Source: Pomacea canaliculata (lineage: Eukaryota; Mollusca; Gastropoda; Architaenioglossa; Ampullariidae). Taken from it: a stretch of DNA of 64,000 bases. The notes beneath the pieces are model-generated. The model ran no database searches and was not told where the DNA came from. It saw nothing but the letters and a program-made list of their open reading frames with translations. Positions within the stretch are counted from its first letter, which is position 1; each line of letters starts with the position of its first letter. Location: assembly GCF_003073045.1 (NCBI RefSeq), contig NC_037590.1, positions 4,428,016 through 4,492,015 of the forward strand, read 5' to 3'. Positions 24,601-36,100 of the stretch are shown here, one piece after another. The translations under genes and the position numbers were made by a program.

Positions 24601-27600
24601 GTAAAATTAGTACATTTTCTTCTATAAGCAGTAAGTGTCCCATCATTGTTGGCAATGAGGATTTCATGTTATCTTTCATAATTTCCTTATTTTTTTAATT
24701 AGTACAGTTCTCTGTTGCTCTTATAAAGGTACCACAATGGCACAACTGGGGAACTTTCTTTCCTTTTTTTTTTTTTTTTTGTTGAATTTTGCAGTTTCAG
24801 CAGGTTTTCTTAGATTTTCTTGACATTCCTGATTCTGCACATTGAATTGCTTCATCACTGTACGTCTTCAACAGGGCTTGCCTATTATTTTGGGATGCCT
24901 AGCAGTCATGTTATGCGAGACCCATTCATATCATGGAGTTGGGGATCACAATGTTTGGTATGGCTTTGTTAATGGTGTCAGCCTGTCAGAGACAATCCAT
25001 GAACCCCTCATTTATTTCTTCAGGTTTGTAGCCATTTTGGTGCAGTTTTTCAGAAAACATAAGCATGCACTCATTAATGATTGGCTAAAGACATGAAGTT
25101 TTGATTGGCTACATTGCTGGCTGTTGCATTTAACTTAAAAATATATTAATGCTTTTAAGGCATCTTGAAAATTCCAAAACCATTTACGACAAAGGCTTAG
25201 CTGAACTGCAAAAATAAGGTTGTCAAAATTTTAAAAGAAAAATCAATTTTTTTGCAGGTCATTCCGGTCAGTGGGTGATCAGGTGTTCTTACAGGCATTT
25301 GAGAATGCTACACTGCCATTTACAGATTGGACACATGAAGCCCACTTGCGCATGGCATGGAATTACATCAAAGACTATGGGCCTGAAGGAGCAACACCTT
25401 ACATCAAGTGCGTGATGCGCTTTTTAAACTTGTTTAAAAACCTATTTTTCTGTTTGCTGCATCCTCTGTATTTCATTTAGGATAACTTTTTTCGTTTTTG
25501 ATGCTTCACTACATGAAGTCTTGAAAAGGTAAGAAGTGAGTAATGAAGATTGATTCTGCATGTTTTCAGATTGGGAATACAAAAATACAATGAAAGAAAC
25601 AAAGAAAAGGTGAGGGTTGATTAGATGAATTACTCTGTTGATTCTTTTTGTTTAAACATTAGCTTGATTTTAATTTATTAGGTGATTAAAACATTTTAAT
25701 ATTTCAACATTTCAAATAATACTTTCTTACATATTTGCATTGCCATGTATTACCTTAACATTTTCTTGTCTTAAATTGCCATCAGATTTTTATATTGAAA
25801 TATTGCTTCTTTGCTATTCGTTTGTGTTATAGTGTTCTAGTGTGGTGTTTGTAAGTTTTATTGTTATGCTTATTGGCAGTTCTGACTCTGGTCCATGTCT
25901 TAATCTGTAACACATTTGCCTGCAGATTAAAGTGGGCTACCATGAAACAATAACCATTTTCTTCATCCATCTGGTATCTAAAGCAATCAAGGAGAGCATG
26001 GATGCAAAGATGACTTTTGAGCAGTTCCTGACAGAAAATAGGCACCTCACTGATGCAGATCTGTTGTTTGAATACTATAGCAAAGAGGTTCTCAATCAGC
26101 CCGATGCCCGCAACAGGTGATCTTGCTATTTTCATTAGTTGTACACATCTACATTTAACAAATTATCAGATTCATTATTAAATGTATACAAAAATACCAT
26201 TGAGCCTTCGGGGTACAATATGTCGCATCACACTGCTGGTAACATTCTGGTACCTGACACTTTTAATCAAAAGTGATGGTGGATATGCCATCATCTCAAG
26301 TCCAAAAAAAGTTTTTTTAACAGATTGTTTTCCATAAAAGAATTAGAATTTTGCTGCATAAAAATGGGCACATGAGTAAACTAGGTGATCATAAATAACA
26401 CTTTTATTTTGATTCTTAAAATTACACACCCTTGTGAAATGCTTATACGTGTAAATAGCATAGTGCCTATATCAAAGGGCCAGTTAACCAGAGCCCCTAG
26501 CCAATAACAGCTATTAAGTCAGTTTAACCACTGCCTTTAGTCAATTTGACTACGTCATGCAATAATTCGGCCACGAAATAAGTGAATTTTGATGTCTCCT
26601 TTACTGTTGTTAGTTTACCTGTGCATGACAAGCTTTCATCATTTGAGTGTATGTGGAGACATCACTTTGTTAAAGTAACGTTTTGTAACAAAAATAAATT
26701 GAAGTGTAGATTAACATGCCCAGGATGTTTTAAGGCTACTTGACAGACTGGTGGCCTATTTTTTACACAAAAACAAGCCTACAAGATATTCTGTGGTTTT
26801 ACAAACCATTAAATCACACTAACCAGGCCCACTTTTGTGGCCATGAGCATACGAGCTGCTCTGCATAAATTATATTCTGCAAGAAATTTATTTTTTCTTT
26901 CTTGGAGGTATCTATGTGCCCCATTACTTCAAACAGTATCCATTTTTCATTTGATAACAATGACAGCAGACGTAAATATATCGTTTGACTAATTTGTATT
27001 GAAAGAATGTAGTTTTTTTGTAGAAAGGATGAATGTGTTATTACACTAAATAGTAACTTCAGTACTTGGTGGTCAAATCAACTCTGGCTATAATCAAAAT
27101 GACTCTGGGTTGAGGACAACTTGACTAAGGGTTGTGATCAAATCTTGTCAAATTGATAAATGGTTGAATCACTGATGACCCTGTTCTAGACTCATTATAC
27201 ATATAGTAATATTTAATCATGGTGGTGGAAGTAACAACTCCATAAGAATCAACTCCATAAGAATGCATATTTTTTCTCAGAAACAGTTGAGTGTTTTTGC
27301 ATTAAGTTGTTTCATTCTCCAGGTAGATATAATATTTGTCAATCATCATGCAGAAGATCTAATTGTTCATGCTTTATGCATTTCAATGATATAAAAATGA
27401 TACTAGCTACTTCATGGCTTCAACCAGCATTGCAAAAGGCTATACCATAACAGATTCCATATCATAGTAAATCTGCAAAACAATTCTCATTCAGCTGCAG
27501 GATAGTAGAATATTGCCATTTGTAGTCTTATTGTCTTAAAATGTGCTTAAAAGACTGGGATTGTGTTTTAAGATTGCATCATATTTTTCCTGTCTTGTAA

Positions 27601-27663
27601 ACTAAATTATTTGTAAATGTCTGTTTCAGATTTATACCTCCAGATAAAAAAAGCCTACCCTGA
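21606..27663 (+). CDS. Flavin-reductase-like FMN-binding domain fused to an uncharacterised helical domain, probably mitochondrial
   Basis: Ten exons with matching phases: 21606-21738, 22290-22403, 23462-23591, 24053-24116, 24472-24555, 24875-25023, 25258-25407, 25570-25609, 25926-26116 and 27630-27663, giving 362 residues. Residues 1-44 are rich in R, H and S with one acidic residue, like a mitochondrial presequence. Residues about 76-230 resemble the flavin reductase-like split barrel (Pfam Flavin_Reduct): VIVVTTG, then TCSSFSSVSASPSVISF, SRMHDMLRRVGKFAVHILAEDQ split as SRMHD and FAVHILAEDQ, GLPIILGCLAVMLCE, and a GDH motif before PLIYFFR. Such domains bind FMN and often reduce it with NAD(P)H. 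Residues about 228-350 form a second, mostly helical region with WTHEAHLRMAW (249-), GIQKYN and GYHETITIF (292-), a pattern I know from bacterial hypothetical proteins without assigned function. Exon 1 uses the frame that matches exon 2 phase; the other open frame there hits a stop. The fold call is strong, the function unknown. Confidence 0.88.
22953..23178. mobile_element. 226-bp MITE with 7-bp target duplication
   Basis: Lies in intron 2 of the flavin gene. The ends match as inverted repeats: left TAAGATGACCAGACGT, right (reverse strand) TAAGGTGACCAGACGT, followed on both sides by CCCGC/GCGGG-rich sequence with internal repeats of GCGGGACA type. TATCAAG flanks both sides (22946-22952 and 23179-23185). 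No open frame encodes a transposase. An hAT-derived MITE is likely but the 7-bp duplication leaves the superfamily open. Confidence 0.85.
23809..23983. mobile_element. 175-bp MITE-like inverted-repeat element
   Basis: Lies in intron 3 of the flavin gene. The left tip CAGGGCTTCTGCT pairs exactly with the right tip AGCAGAAGCCCTG. Between them are GGGGTCC/GGACCCC pairs that could fold. CAGGG tips suggest hAT; flanks TATATATC and ATATCTCT are only loosely similar, so the target duplication is unproven. Confidence 0.7.
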
Positions 27664-27712
27664 TGTTTTAACTAGGTTAGATGAAAATCTGCATTTGTAT
27701 TATTAAATGTAC

Positions 27713-27718
27713 AATAAA
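27713..27718 (+). terminator. Polyadenylation signal of the flavin-reductase-like gene
   Basis: AATAAA lies 50 nt after the stop codon TGA at 27661-27663. The short distance supports the small last exon. Confidence 0.7.
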
Positions 27719-27739
27719 TTAGAAGAGGTACTCAAAAAT

Positions 27740-28573
27740 TATATTGTGTATTGAAAGTAATTCAGGGGAACACACTGAGCAAACAGAGTGTAGATATGAT
27801 GCTACCTCAGCACAGTGAAGGCAAGGCACTACACATGGCATCCACCGAAGCACATGAACTGCACAAAGATTATTCAGGCTTATTGAAACTGGTGTTACAG
27901 AATGTCATTGCATGAACCTTCCAGCAGTATAAGGCAGCTGTTTAACACTGCTTTTTCACCACTGAACTTTTTCTTCAAAAATTCAGTTTAAAATTCTTTC
28001 CATGAAAACTTTAAGTTTTGCACTGGTATTAAAATGTGATAGCTCAGTTTACATCTTTTTATGTTTTAGACGTTTGAATATCTGATTTCCAAATTCACTT
28101 AACAATGATGTGCTGCCTAAAGGAATAACACGTCTCCACAGTGTTTACACACACATATACAGTAACTAGAATGAGAGCTGCAAAAGTTTACTACAATTAG
28201 TTACTTTATAATGGAAGAGGTAAGCAGATCACAGCATATAAATGTAAAAAGAAATTGCTGCCCATTTAGTCATTATTACGAGAACCTAAAAATGGTTCCC
28301 ATTGCAGACTGCCATAAACACTTACAAAATCAAAGGTATAGGAAATCCCTAACTTTTATGATTGTTGGGTGAGACACTCTTCTCAAGCCCAACTTTTTGT
28401 GAGGGCAGTGCCCATCTCTTCATCCTAGCTGCATTACCTTCCCCAAACCCTCTATGGAGACAGACAGCCATTTCCAAAAGCTGGGTCAACCAGGGGAAGC
28501 CTGCTGTGCCACATATACCAGCACACCTCCAGGTTCAGATGTTATTGCTCGTTCCATCTGACTATTAGCTTTC
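27740..28573. other. Intergenic spacer between convergent genes
   Basis: About 830 bp between the flavin gene's poly(A) signal and the hAT insertion. I see no conserved open frame, RNA gene or inverted-repeat element in it. Confidence 0.5.
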
Positions 28574-28581
28574 CTGTAGAG

Positions 28582-30000
28582 CAGCGGTTCTCAACCTTTT
28601 ACTTGTGACGCCCCCCCTGAGGAACACCGGTACGTCCGCGACCCCCTTAGCCAGCTAGGTCGGTGGAAGAGCGGGGAGCCTTAGTTAACCTCGAACGCCG
28701 CGTCGAGGAAATCAACAACGGAAGAACAAAGTTTGTATCTGCAAGAAGTATAACTGTTAATGAAATTTTACTAAAGCAAATTCTGAGGTGCTAATAAATA
28801 TTATTTTATTAGTTTTATTAGACACTCACTTTGATTAATGAGAAGGTTGAGCCTGCTTGCTGTTGCATAGAGAAGCGAACCTGTGTGCGATGTTCGTACC
28901 CACTGCTATTCGCAGCTCAGCCTCTGCGTCCACACGATTTCTGTATTGATACTTCAGTGCTGCCAATGCTGAACATCCTTGCTCACACATATACGAAGTT
29001 GAAAATGGCAGAAGAACTTTCACTGCTTTCTCAGAAAGGAGAGGATATTCACTGTTGACGCTAATCCAGAATGTTGGCACTGGTCTGGTTTGGAAGACCA
29101 TTTTCAGGGACTGGTCACTCGAAAGGTCGATGAGCTGCTCTTCTTCTTCCGTGGACAACCCGCTTGTGCTAGGATCAGCCAGAAATGGATTACGAATCCA
29201 ATCGTATTTAGTCACATCAATTTCAGCGAAGTAATGCTGAAACCTTTCTTGCAGTCCGTTTAGATGGGCAATAATTACATTCTTCACCTGATCAAGATTC
29301 AAGTTGTCAGCCTTGCACTTACACAAGCACGGAAACATATCAAAAATATTTTCCTGGCGTATCTTTTGCGTCCACAACGAAATTTTTTGGACGAAAGCAT
29401 TCATCTTGTCAGTTGTTTGTAATATGGTGGTGTCTTTCCCTTGCATAGAAGTATTCACAACGTTCAGCTTCTCAAATATGTCCGATAAATATGTCATTAG
29501 CAGCAGCCATCGGTCGTTCTTCAGCCCCCACCCCGCACTGTCTGGTCATGGCCTTCTGTCAGGGACCTAGAGTACTAGGACTGAGCACGTGCGAGGGCGA
29601 AAAGGTGTGAATGATGGACGTTTCCTGAATGCCTGCCTTTTAGATGTTTTTTTAAAAAAAAGAGAGAGGTGTGACTGGAGAGGGAGAGGGGAGTCAGCGA
29701 TGAGAGATTGGGGGAGAGAGAAGGCAAAAGGCGAGAGGAGGGAGATTGGAGGCTTAATTGTTGAGAGGGGGATTGTGTTTTGAGTTTTGGAAATGAGAAG
29801 TCACTGCATTGCCGAGACAGTGTACTTGAATAGGGAGAAGAGATTTGGAGTTTGATCGCCCTCACCACTCGGTTACACAATCTAAGCTAATTTCACTAAT
29901 ACCGGTATAAGAAACTTTTAAAAAAGGACCACCTTTGCGACACCCTTGTAGGCACGTCACGACCCCCCAGGGGGGCGCGCCCACAGGTTGAGAACCGCTG
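28582..30000 (-). mobile_element. hAT transposon, internally deleted, with perfect 8-bp target duplication
   Basis: The left end CAGCGGTTCTCAACC is the exact inverse of the right end GGTTGAGAACCGCTG. The 8-mer CTGTAGAG stands directly outside both ends (28574-28581 and 30001-30008), as hAT insertion produces. The 1,419-bp body carries only the C-terminal part of a transposase on the minus strand and a purine-rich tract at about 29660-29770. Intact ends and an unmutated duplication point to a fairly recent insertion. It sits 122 bp beyond the ERCC6 stop codon. Confidence 0.96.
28835..29497 (-). pseudogene. hAT transposase C-terminal fragment (ZBED5/SCAND3-type)
   Basis: About 220 open codons on the minus strand inside the hAT element. 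They match the C-terminal dimerisation region of domesticated-type hAT proteins: a WIRNPFL block, FWISVNSEYPLLSEKA, LLPFSTSYMCEQGCSAL, YRNRVDAEAELR and a final KQAQPSH. The N-terminal zinc finger and most of the catalytic core (two of the three D/D/E residues) are missing, so it cannot move itself. Minus-strand AATAAA signals at 28810 and 28819 follow closely and look like its native poly(A) signals. Confidence 0.9.
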
Positions 30001-30122
30001 CTGTAGAGATATATTCACACAGCTATATGTATAACTGGAGAAATTTTAGAGTAAGACAAGATTGTTCTATGTGAAATTTCCCAAATGGTCTCATTATTTG
30101 TAATAATAATAATAAAGCCTAG

Positions 30123-33100
30123 CTATCGAAACTCTTGCTTTAGCCTCCAAATGCCCAACCCGTCAACCTTGTTAAAGTTGCAAATTTGAACCAGCATTGC
30201 CTTGAATTTGGCTGAATCTGATGGTGGTAGACGAGGACCAAAGTTTGTCAAGAGTTCATGAGTGGTAGCCTGCCCATTGATGTCACTCATGAATGCTATG
30301 AAATTTCGCAAATCTTCGAGCAATTCTTGATCATCCCTGCTGATGCTGCTTGAGGGCATGTTATCCATGCTGGCATCTGGCTGTGCCCCAAATTGCTTGC
30401 GCTTGTGCATGCATGTTAACAGTTCAGAAGATGACATTGCTTCCTGCTCAGCACCAAGCAAAATGCCACCAGCTTGTGAGCCATCAAATAAAGATGACTT
30501 ATCCAATGACTTTTTGCTTGACAACTCCTGAAAAGAAAACCATAATCAGTTTCTTGTAAAAGCAATTTGCTGGCAGAGTATAGAGATTTGTATATGTCCG
30601 GAATACAATCATGTTCCACCCTTACACCATCATCATCATAAAATATTTGATCATTTATGAAGTGTTACAAAATTATAATTGCGAAGCATGCCTTACAGGC
30701 TGTAAAGTCTTCAATGTGTTTAGAACTGGAAGCTCTCACTGTCTCTAATATTTTTTTCACGATATTTTCAAAGGAAAAAGAACATTACTCCTGCTGGCTT
30801 TGTTGGGTTAGCTGAAGGTTTTGTAGTTTCTTCTGCTTTAGGTACCAATTGACCATTCTTCTTCTGTCCAAACCTTGGTCTGCAGCAAAGTATAAAAAAA
30901 TAAACAAAAAAAAACAAAGCAACATTTTAAGGGAAAAAAAGATCAAAAGATTTTATATCACTGATTCTTAATCAGGCATTAAAAATAATTTAAATTTTGT
31001 CCAGAAGTAAAAAATGATGTTATGTAAAAAAGTTTTGTTTTATTGCTTCTTGTCCTTTCTTCGCTCAATGGTTGCTTCTTGCCTGAAGGGCCTAAAGTGG
31101 GAAGTTTTCATGAGGTCAAAGTCATTGTCATCACAGGATGCTTTTTTAAAGTAATCACATCAACTAAATTATTAGAAGTCAAAAAACTTAAATTGAACTA
31201 AATTATATCCATAATATTTACATAAAATACACTGTCAAATGCATCGTATGGTAAGTCCAAATAAAGTGGAAAATATTCATCTTACTTGGACAATGGACCC
31301 CCATGCTGTCCAGTCCAAGTTGGAACACCACTGACAGCGGGCATGCACATGGCCCGAGATCGGCGCAAGGCAGCCACAGCCTCTCGAGCTACTTTGGTAG
31401 CTTCTGCCTCAACAAGGGCATAGTCTGCATGACTCGAATCCACAATTTTATCGTGTTTCATTACAGCTTGAATACCTGCACACACAGCCTGATTTATTTC
31501 CCACAATGAACGTTGCCTCATTTTCACACACACACTTCCCCTTAACTCCCCTACCCCAACATAAACTATGTCTTTAAACAGTCCTGAAACCTGTAATGGT
31601 GCTGATAAATTCATTCTGCATATGTGCTGCCTACAGACAGATATATACTTAAGAAAAAAATGATATTTTTTTAATTTACCATAAAAAAATATCTTGAAAG
31701 CAAAGTAGAATCACATCTTTTAACAACTAGTCTTTATCAACAGTGAAACAAGCTCAGCATGAGCATGAGTACCTGTTTTTTTAAACAGTCTGCGCAATAC
31801 ATAGTCATCTTGATGCTTGCTAAGTGCATCTTCTTGTCCCTGCTCATTGGCAGCCTGAGATTTGTACTCGCAGCTCTTCACCAGGTGTGGGATGCGCTGA
31901 CCTTCAAATTCTGCACAATATGGTAAATTTCTGTCAAACAGTTTATTCACCAACTGTCCAGAATATCTTCAGCCTTGATCTTTGTGGGTTTGATGCTCAA
32001 GATCTGTGGATTCTAGTAATTTTTTGTGACAATGTTTTGTGTTGATGCAGCTTGCAAAAGCCAATATACAGTAGCAGTTACATACTTGGAATTAGTCCCT
32101 TTTCTGCAATGCACATTCCTACTTGTCTGCATGTTATTGTAACTTAAGATTCCCTCTCTAGTAAAAGCATGTATGTGTCTGTTTCTTAAATCTTAAATGC
32201 CTCAAAAGAAACAGAAACCATTACTTCAAATACTGGCTAAGAGCAAGCTACTCACTGGCATCTTTTTTTCTTTTCTTGCAATCTTTCCCAAATGGATGCC
32301 TGGAGCTCAATAAGCTGCTCTCTTCCCTTCTTGTTTTTCTTGCTGACCCCACAAACTGCTCAGAAGTTGCACTGCTGTCAGGATGTGACTGGGTTCCAAT
32401 TTCAGTGGACTTAAGTTTCTGTAACTTTTCTTCCTCCATCTTTCGGCTCAGTTTGCGAGCTAACTCCCTCATCTTTTCAACCTCAGAGTTATCTAGGCTG
32501 CTTGTGTAAAAATCATCTTCAAGTTTGGACTGCTTCTTCATTTCATCAAACCTATTGGGTTTCAGCAACTTTGGGGTAGGTATGGGTGGCACGGCCAATC
32601 GCCTGGGCATCTTAACATCAGATCCTGTTCCAGCAAAAATGGCGCTAGTTTCTGTTCTGTGCTCATCTTTTTCACCAAGTGTAAAGAGCTCATAGATGTC
32701 ATTTGACTTGAAAAAACGACGTTGTTTGGGGTCCTTCAGTACACGATTTGTGAGGAACTGTTTAAAGATTTGTCTGAAAAAAAAAACATTTCTTGTATGC
32801 TTGTTTTATTTCTAAAGAAAATAATGGAAGCTATCGTTTAAAAAAGTAGCATATAATGAACATGCAAATTCAAACACATACACAAATACTATATGTACTT
32901 GGACATTCATACAGATGTACACATTCTTATCTAGTCACATTTATTCCCCTTTGCTAAGATTATTACAGTGGACCACCATACACTTCCATGCTAAGACTGT
33001 CATCTTTGACTGCTTCCCTTCACCTTTACAATGACAGTTCTTATACTTGTGTTCTAACTTAACAATCACAGTTCTTATATCTTAACTATAAGTTCTCACA

Positions 33101-36100
33101 CCTATCTCTCAACTATAATTCTCGTACCTATGATATATCTTTTCTTCAATGGTGCCTGAGGTAAGCAGCCTATAAATTGTGACCTGGCGTGTCTGCCCAA
33201 TACGCCAAGCTCGTTCACGAGCCTGCATGTCTGTGCTGGGGTTCCAGTCAGGATCATATATGATGACACGGTTGGCTCCTGTCAGATTGACACCAAGTCC
33301 ACCTACTCTTGTGGTCAGGAGGAATATGTAGATTGAGGGGTCCTATTGGCAAGTAAGGTAACAGGCATGTGAATGCAGGTACACAAGTTTTAAAAAAGGC
33401 ATTTGAACAACCCAAACATTTTTGTAAATGGAAGGGTGCTTATATAGAGTTAATAAGAGATGCAGCATAAAACAAGTAAAAAAAAAGGGATAGGGGTCCT
33501 GTAAGAAAGTAAGAGTAAAATTACAGAAATGATATACTGAGATGTAATCAGCAAACATACCTTGTTGTACTGAAGAACAAGAGGCTGGCGAGAGGAAATA
33601 GAAGTAGAACCATCCATACGCAGGTAAGTGTAGTTCCTTTCTTGAATAAAGCTCTCAATAATGTCCAGCATCTAAATAAGTAGAAAGAATATTTTATCAA
33701 GATTTGCTTCAATAAAACAGCATGAGTCCCGATAAGAAGACAAAGACCATATGAAGCTGGAATATTTTTAGCACTTCTTATAGCATCCTGACTTGAATTA
33801 TATGCAAAATAAGGACAAGCATGATCAAGTCCTGCAACATCAATTTAGAAGACATTTGAGGGAGGTGGGGTGAAGGGGGGAACACAGTGTAAACAATTTT
33901 TAAAATCAATTTTTCATATATAGATTTGTCTCTAAAAAAGGTTAATCGGTCATCAAAATCACTTACAGCTCTGCTCTGAGAGAACAGCAGCACTCTCTGT
34001 CCCTGCTGGTGCCACAGTTTCAGCAATGCCTCAATAACAACCATCTTCCCAGAGCGATGCCAGAACCCATAGTGAAGTTCTGGCCTGCCACTGATGTCTT
34101 GCCCAACAAGTACCCGTGGGCCACCGGTTGATAAATCTGGATGGTTGCAGATTTTTCTCAAGGTAATAAGGCCAGCAAACACCTATAAGCAACATTAAAG
34201 CAAAGGTGAATACGGACTTTCTTGTAAATAAAGCTGAGGAAAATCAAACAGACATTCTAAATGGAGATATGCTGTCTCAAATATAGACAACACTGAAGAA
34301 TGGTGCAGCTAGAAAATATATATCATGACCATGCTTCCCCTTGCATCAATGTATAAATGATTACCTGAAACTTTCCTGCTAAAATGGCATGACACTCCCT
34401 GGAATCCAGATATTCTTTGTATACTTCTCGCTGTTCATCAGTCAATCGGCAGAACAAAATCTGAGAATAATACAGGAATTGGCATGAATTAAATTGATAA
34501 CATGAAGAGATCACCTCTGTGAATGTTAAGTCAACAATATTTATTTGGACAAATGACTTTCAGGATTTTTTCACCAGTCTCATAGGATGACCCAAATAAC
34601 TGACCAGGCTGTTTGAAAAAAAATTCTATTACAGCTATTTTGTTGCACCGCAAACAAATTTTTCTACTGCTACCACAAAGTCATTTTGAATTTACTCCAG
34701 ACAGGGTCCAACATTGGCTAAATAGATTACTGTCATATTTCTTAAGATAATGCAATGTACTGTCCAAAATGAGTTCACCATATATTCATAGAACACCCTA
34801 CGGTAAAAGTCTTGACTAATAATAGACAGCTCTTCTTTTTTTCAGTGACTTGCATAATCCAGGATTATATGCTGCATTCTTTCACAAAAAAAGATTTAAA
34901 AATGTAGAATTCAACAAATATAGTACACAACATTGCTTCAAGATATGGCCACAATCATTTCTCCCCATACCACTTTTTATGAGCTAAATAAAAACAAAAC
35001 TGAAAATTTCAAGTGCTCCGTACAATCAAAGATCATAAGAACAACAAAACTGGAAGTGGAATAACAATTAAACAGCAGTCATTTCCAGGTAAGTGCTATA
35101 CAAGATATCCTGACTGACATTCAGCTTCTTTTACCTGTTCATTCTTGTTAGGCAGATCCAAGCTAGTTTTCACATCTGCTTTCATTCTTCGCAGCAAGTA
35201 AGGGTTTATTGAGTCTCGCAATACACAGGCACATTTATAGGCTGTTTCTACCTATAAAAAATTCATATAAATACAATATAATTGAGTAATTTAAATGACT
35301 GCCATGTCAAGCAGTGAGCTTACACATGTTCATGTTCAGACAGCAATGTTAAACAGCATTATTATATATTAAATTACATAAGTTATAACGATAAACAGTA
35401 GTACCAACAATATTATGATCCAAAAGTGGTCTTTAAAGATTATCATATGAACACACAGGTATTACAGTAGACTCATGATTCTACCTGAACTTGAGTAGCA
35501 TTGGCATACCCTCCCTGGACAATAGGAATGGAAAAGTGTGCCATGAAGTCAGGTAAAGTACCCAATTTGCCAGGAAATACAAAGTCAAATAAAGACCACA
35601 ACTCCTTCAAATTGTTCTGAATTGGAGATCCAGACAGGATGAGGCGATGAGGAGTACGAAACTGAAATCATGCACAAATCTGTTAATGTGTGATAAATAT
35701 CCAAGGCAACTTCAACAAACTGTTCATTGCATAACAAACAAAATTATACAAAAAACAAAAAAGCAAGGTGTAAACAAGCACAAAATTCAGGTCACACTAT
35801 TTTTTTAAAATTAAGTTTGTTTCCCATATGGATGAGAGGGGATTGGTATTTTATGCCAAGACAGCAACTAAGGCTATATCATGGCAGCCAGCCCTGTAAA
35901 CAGATGCTAAATGCACAGAAAGTAATGTTTCTTCCTATTTACTAGCTTTCAAATTAAAGACAACCCATTGCAAAGTCAAAATAACTTGATTTCATCAAGT
36001 AAATAACAGACTAACTCCTGCTATTTTTGAATGTGTGGCAGCCATGGCAAGAACTGTTATGAAAATCATTAATGTTTTTATATGTCTATTATTTTGATAA

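Noticed and set aside
26478..27184. Weak inverted similarity (CCTTTAGTCAATTTGAC against CCCTTAGTCAAGTTGTC) in the last intron of the flavin gene
   Set aside because: The match is short, the outer tips do not pair well and there is no target duplication, so an element cannot be supported.
29575..29880. Open frames over the purine-rich tract inside the hAT element
   Set aside because: They are by-products of low-complexity GA-rich sequence, with no similarity to transposase.
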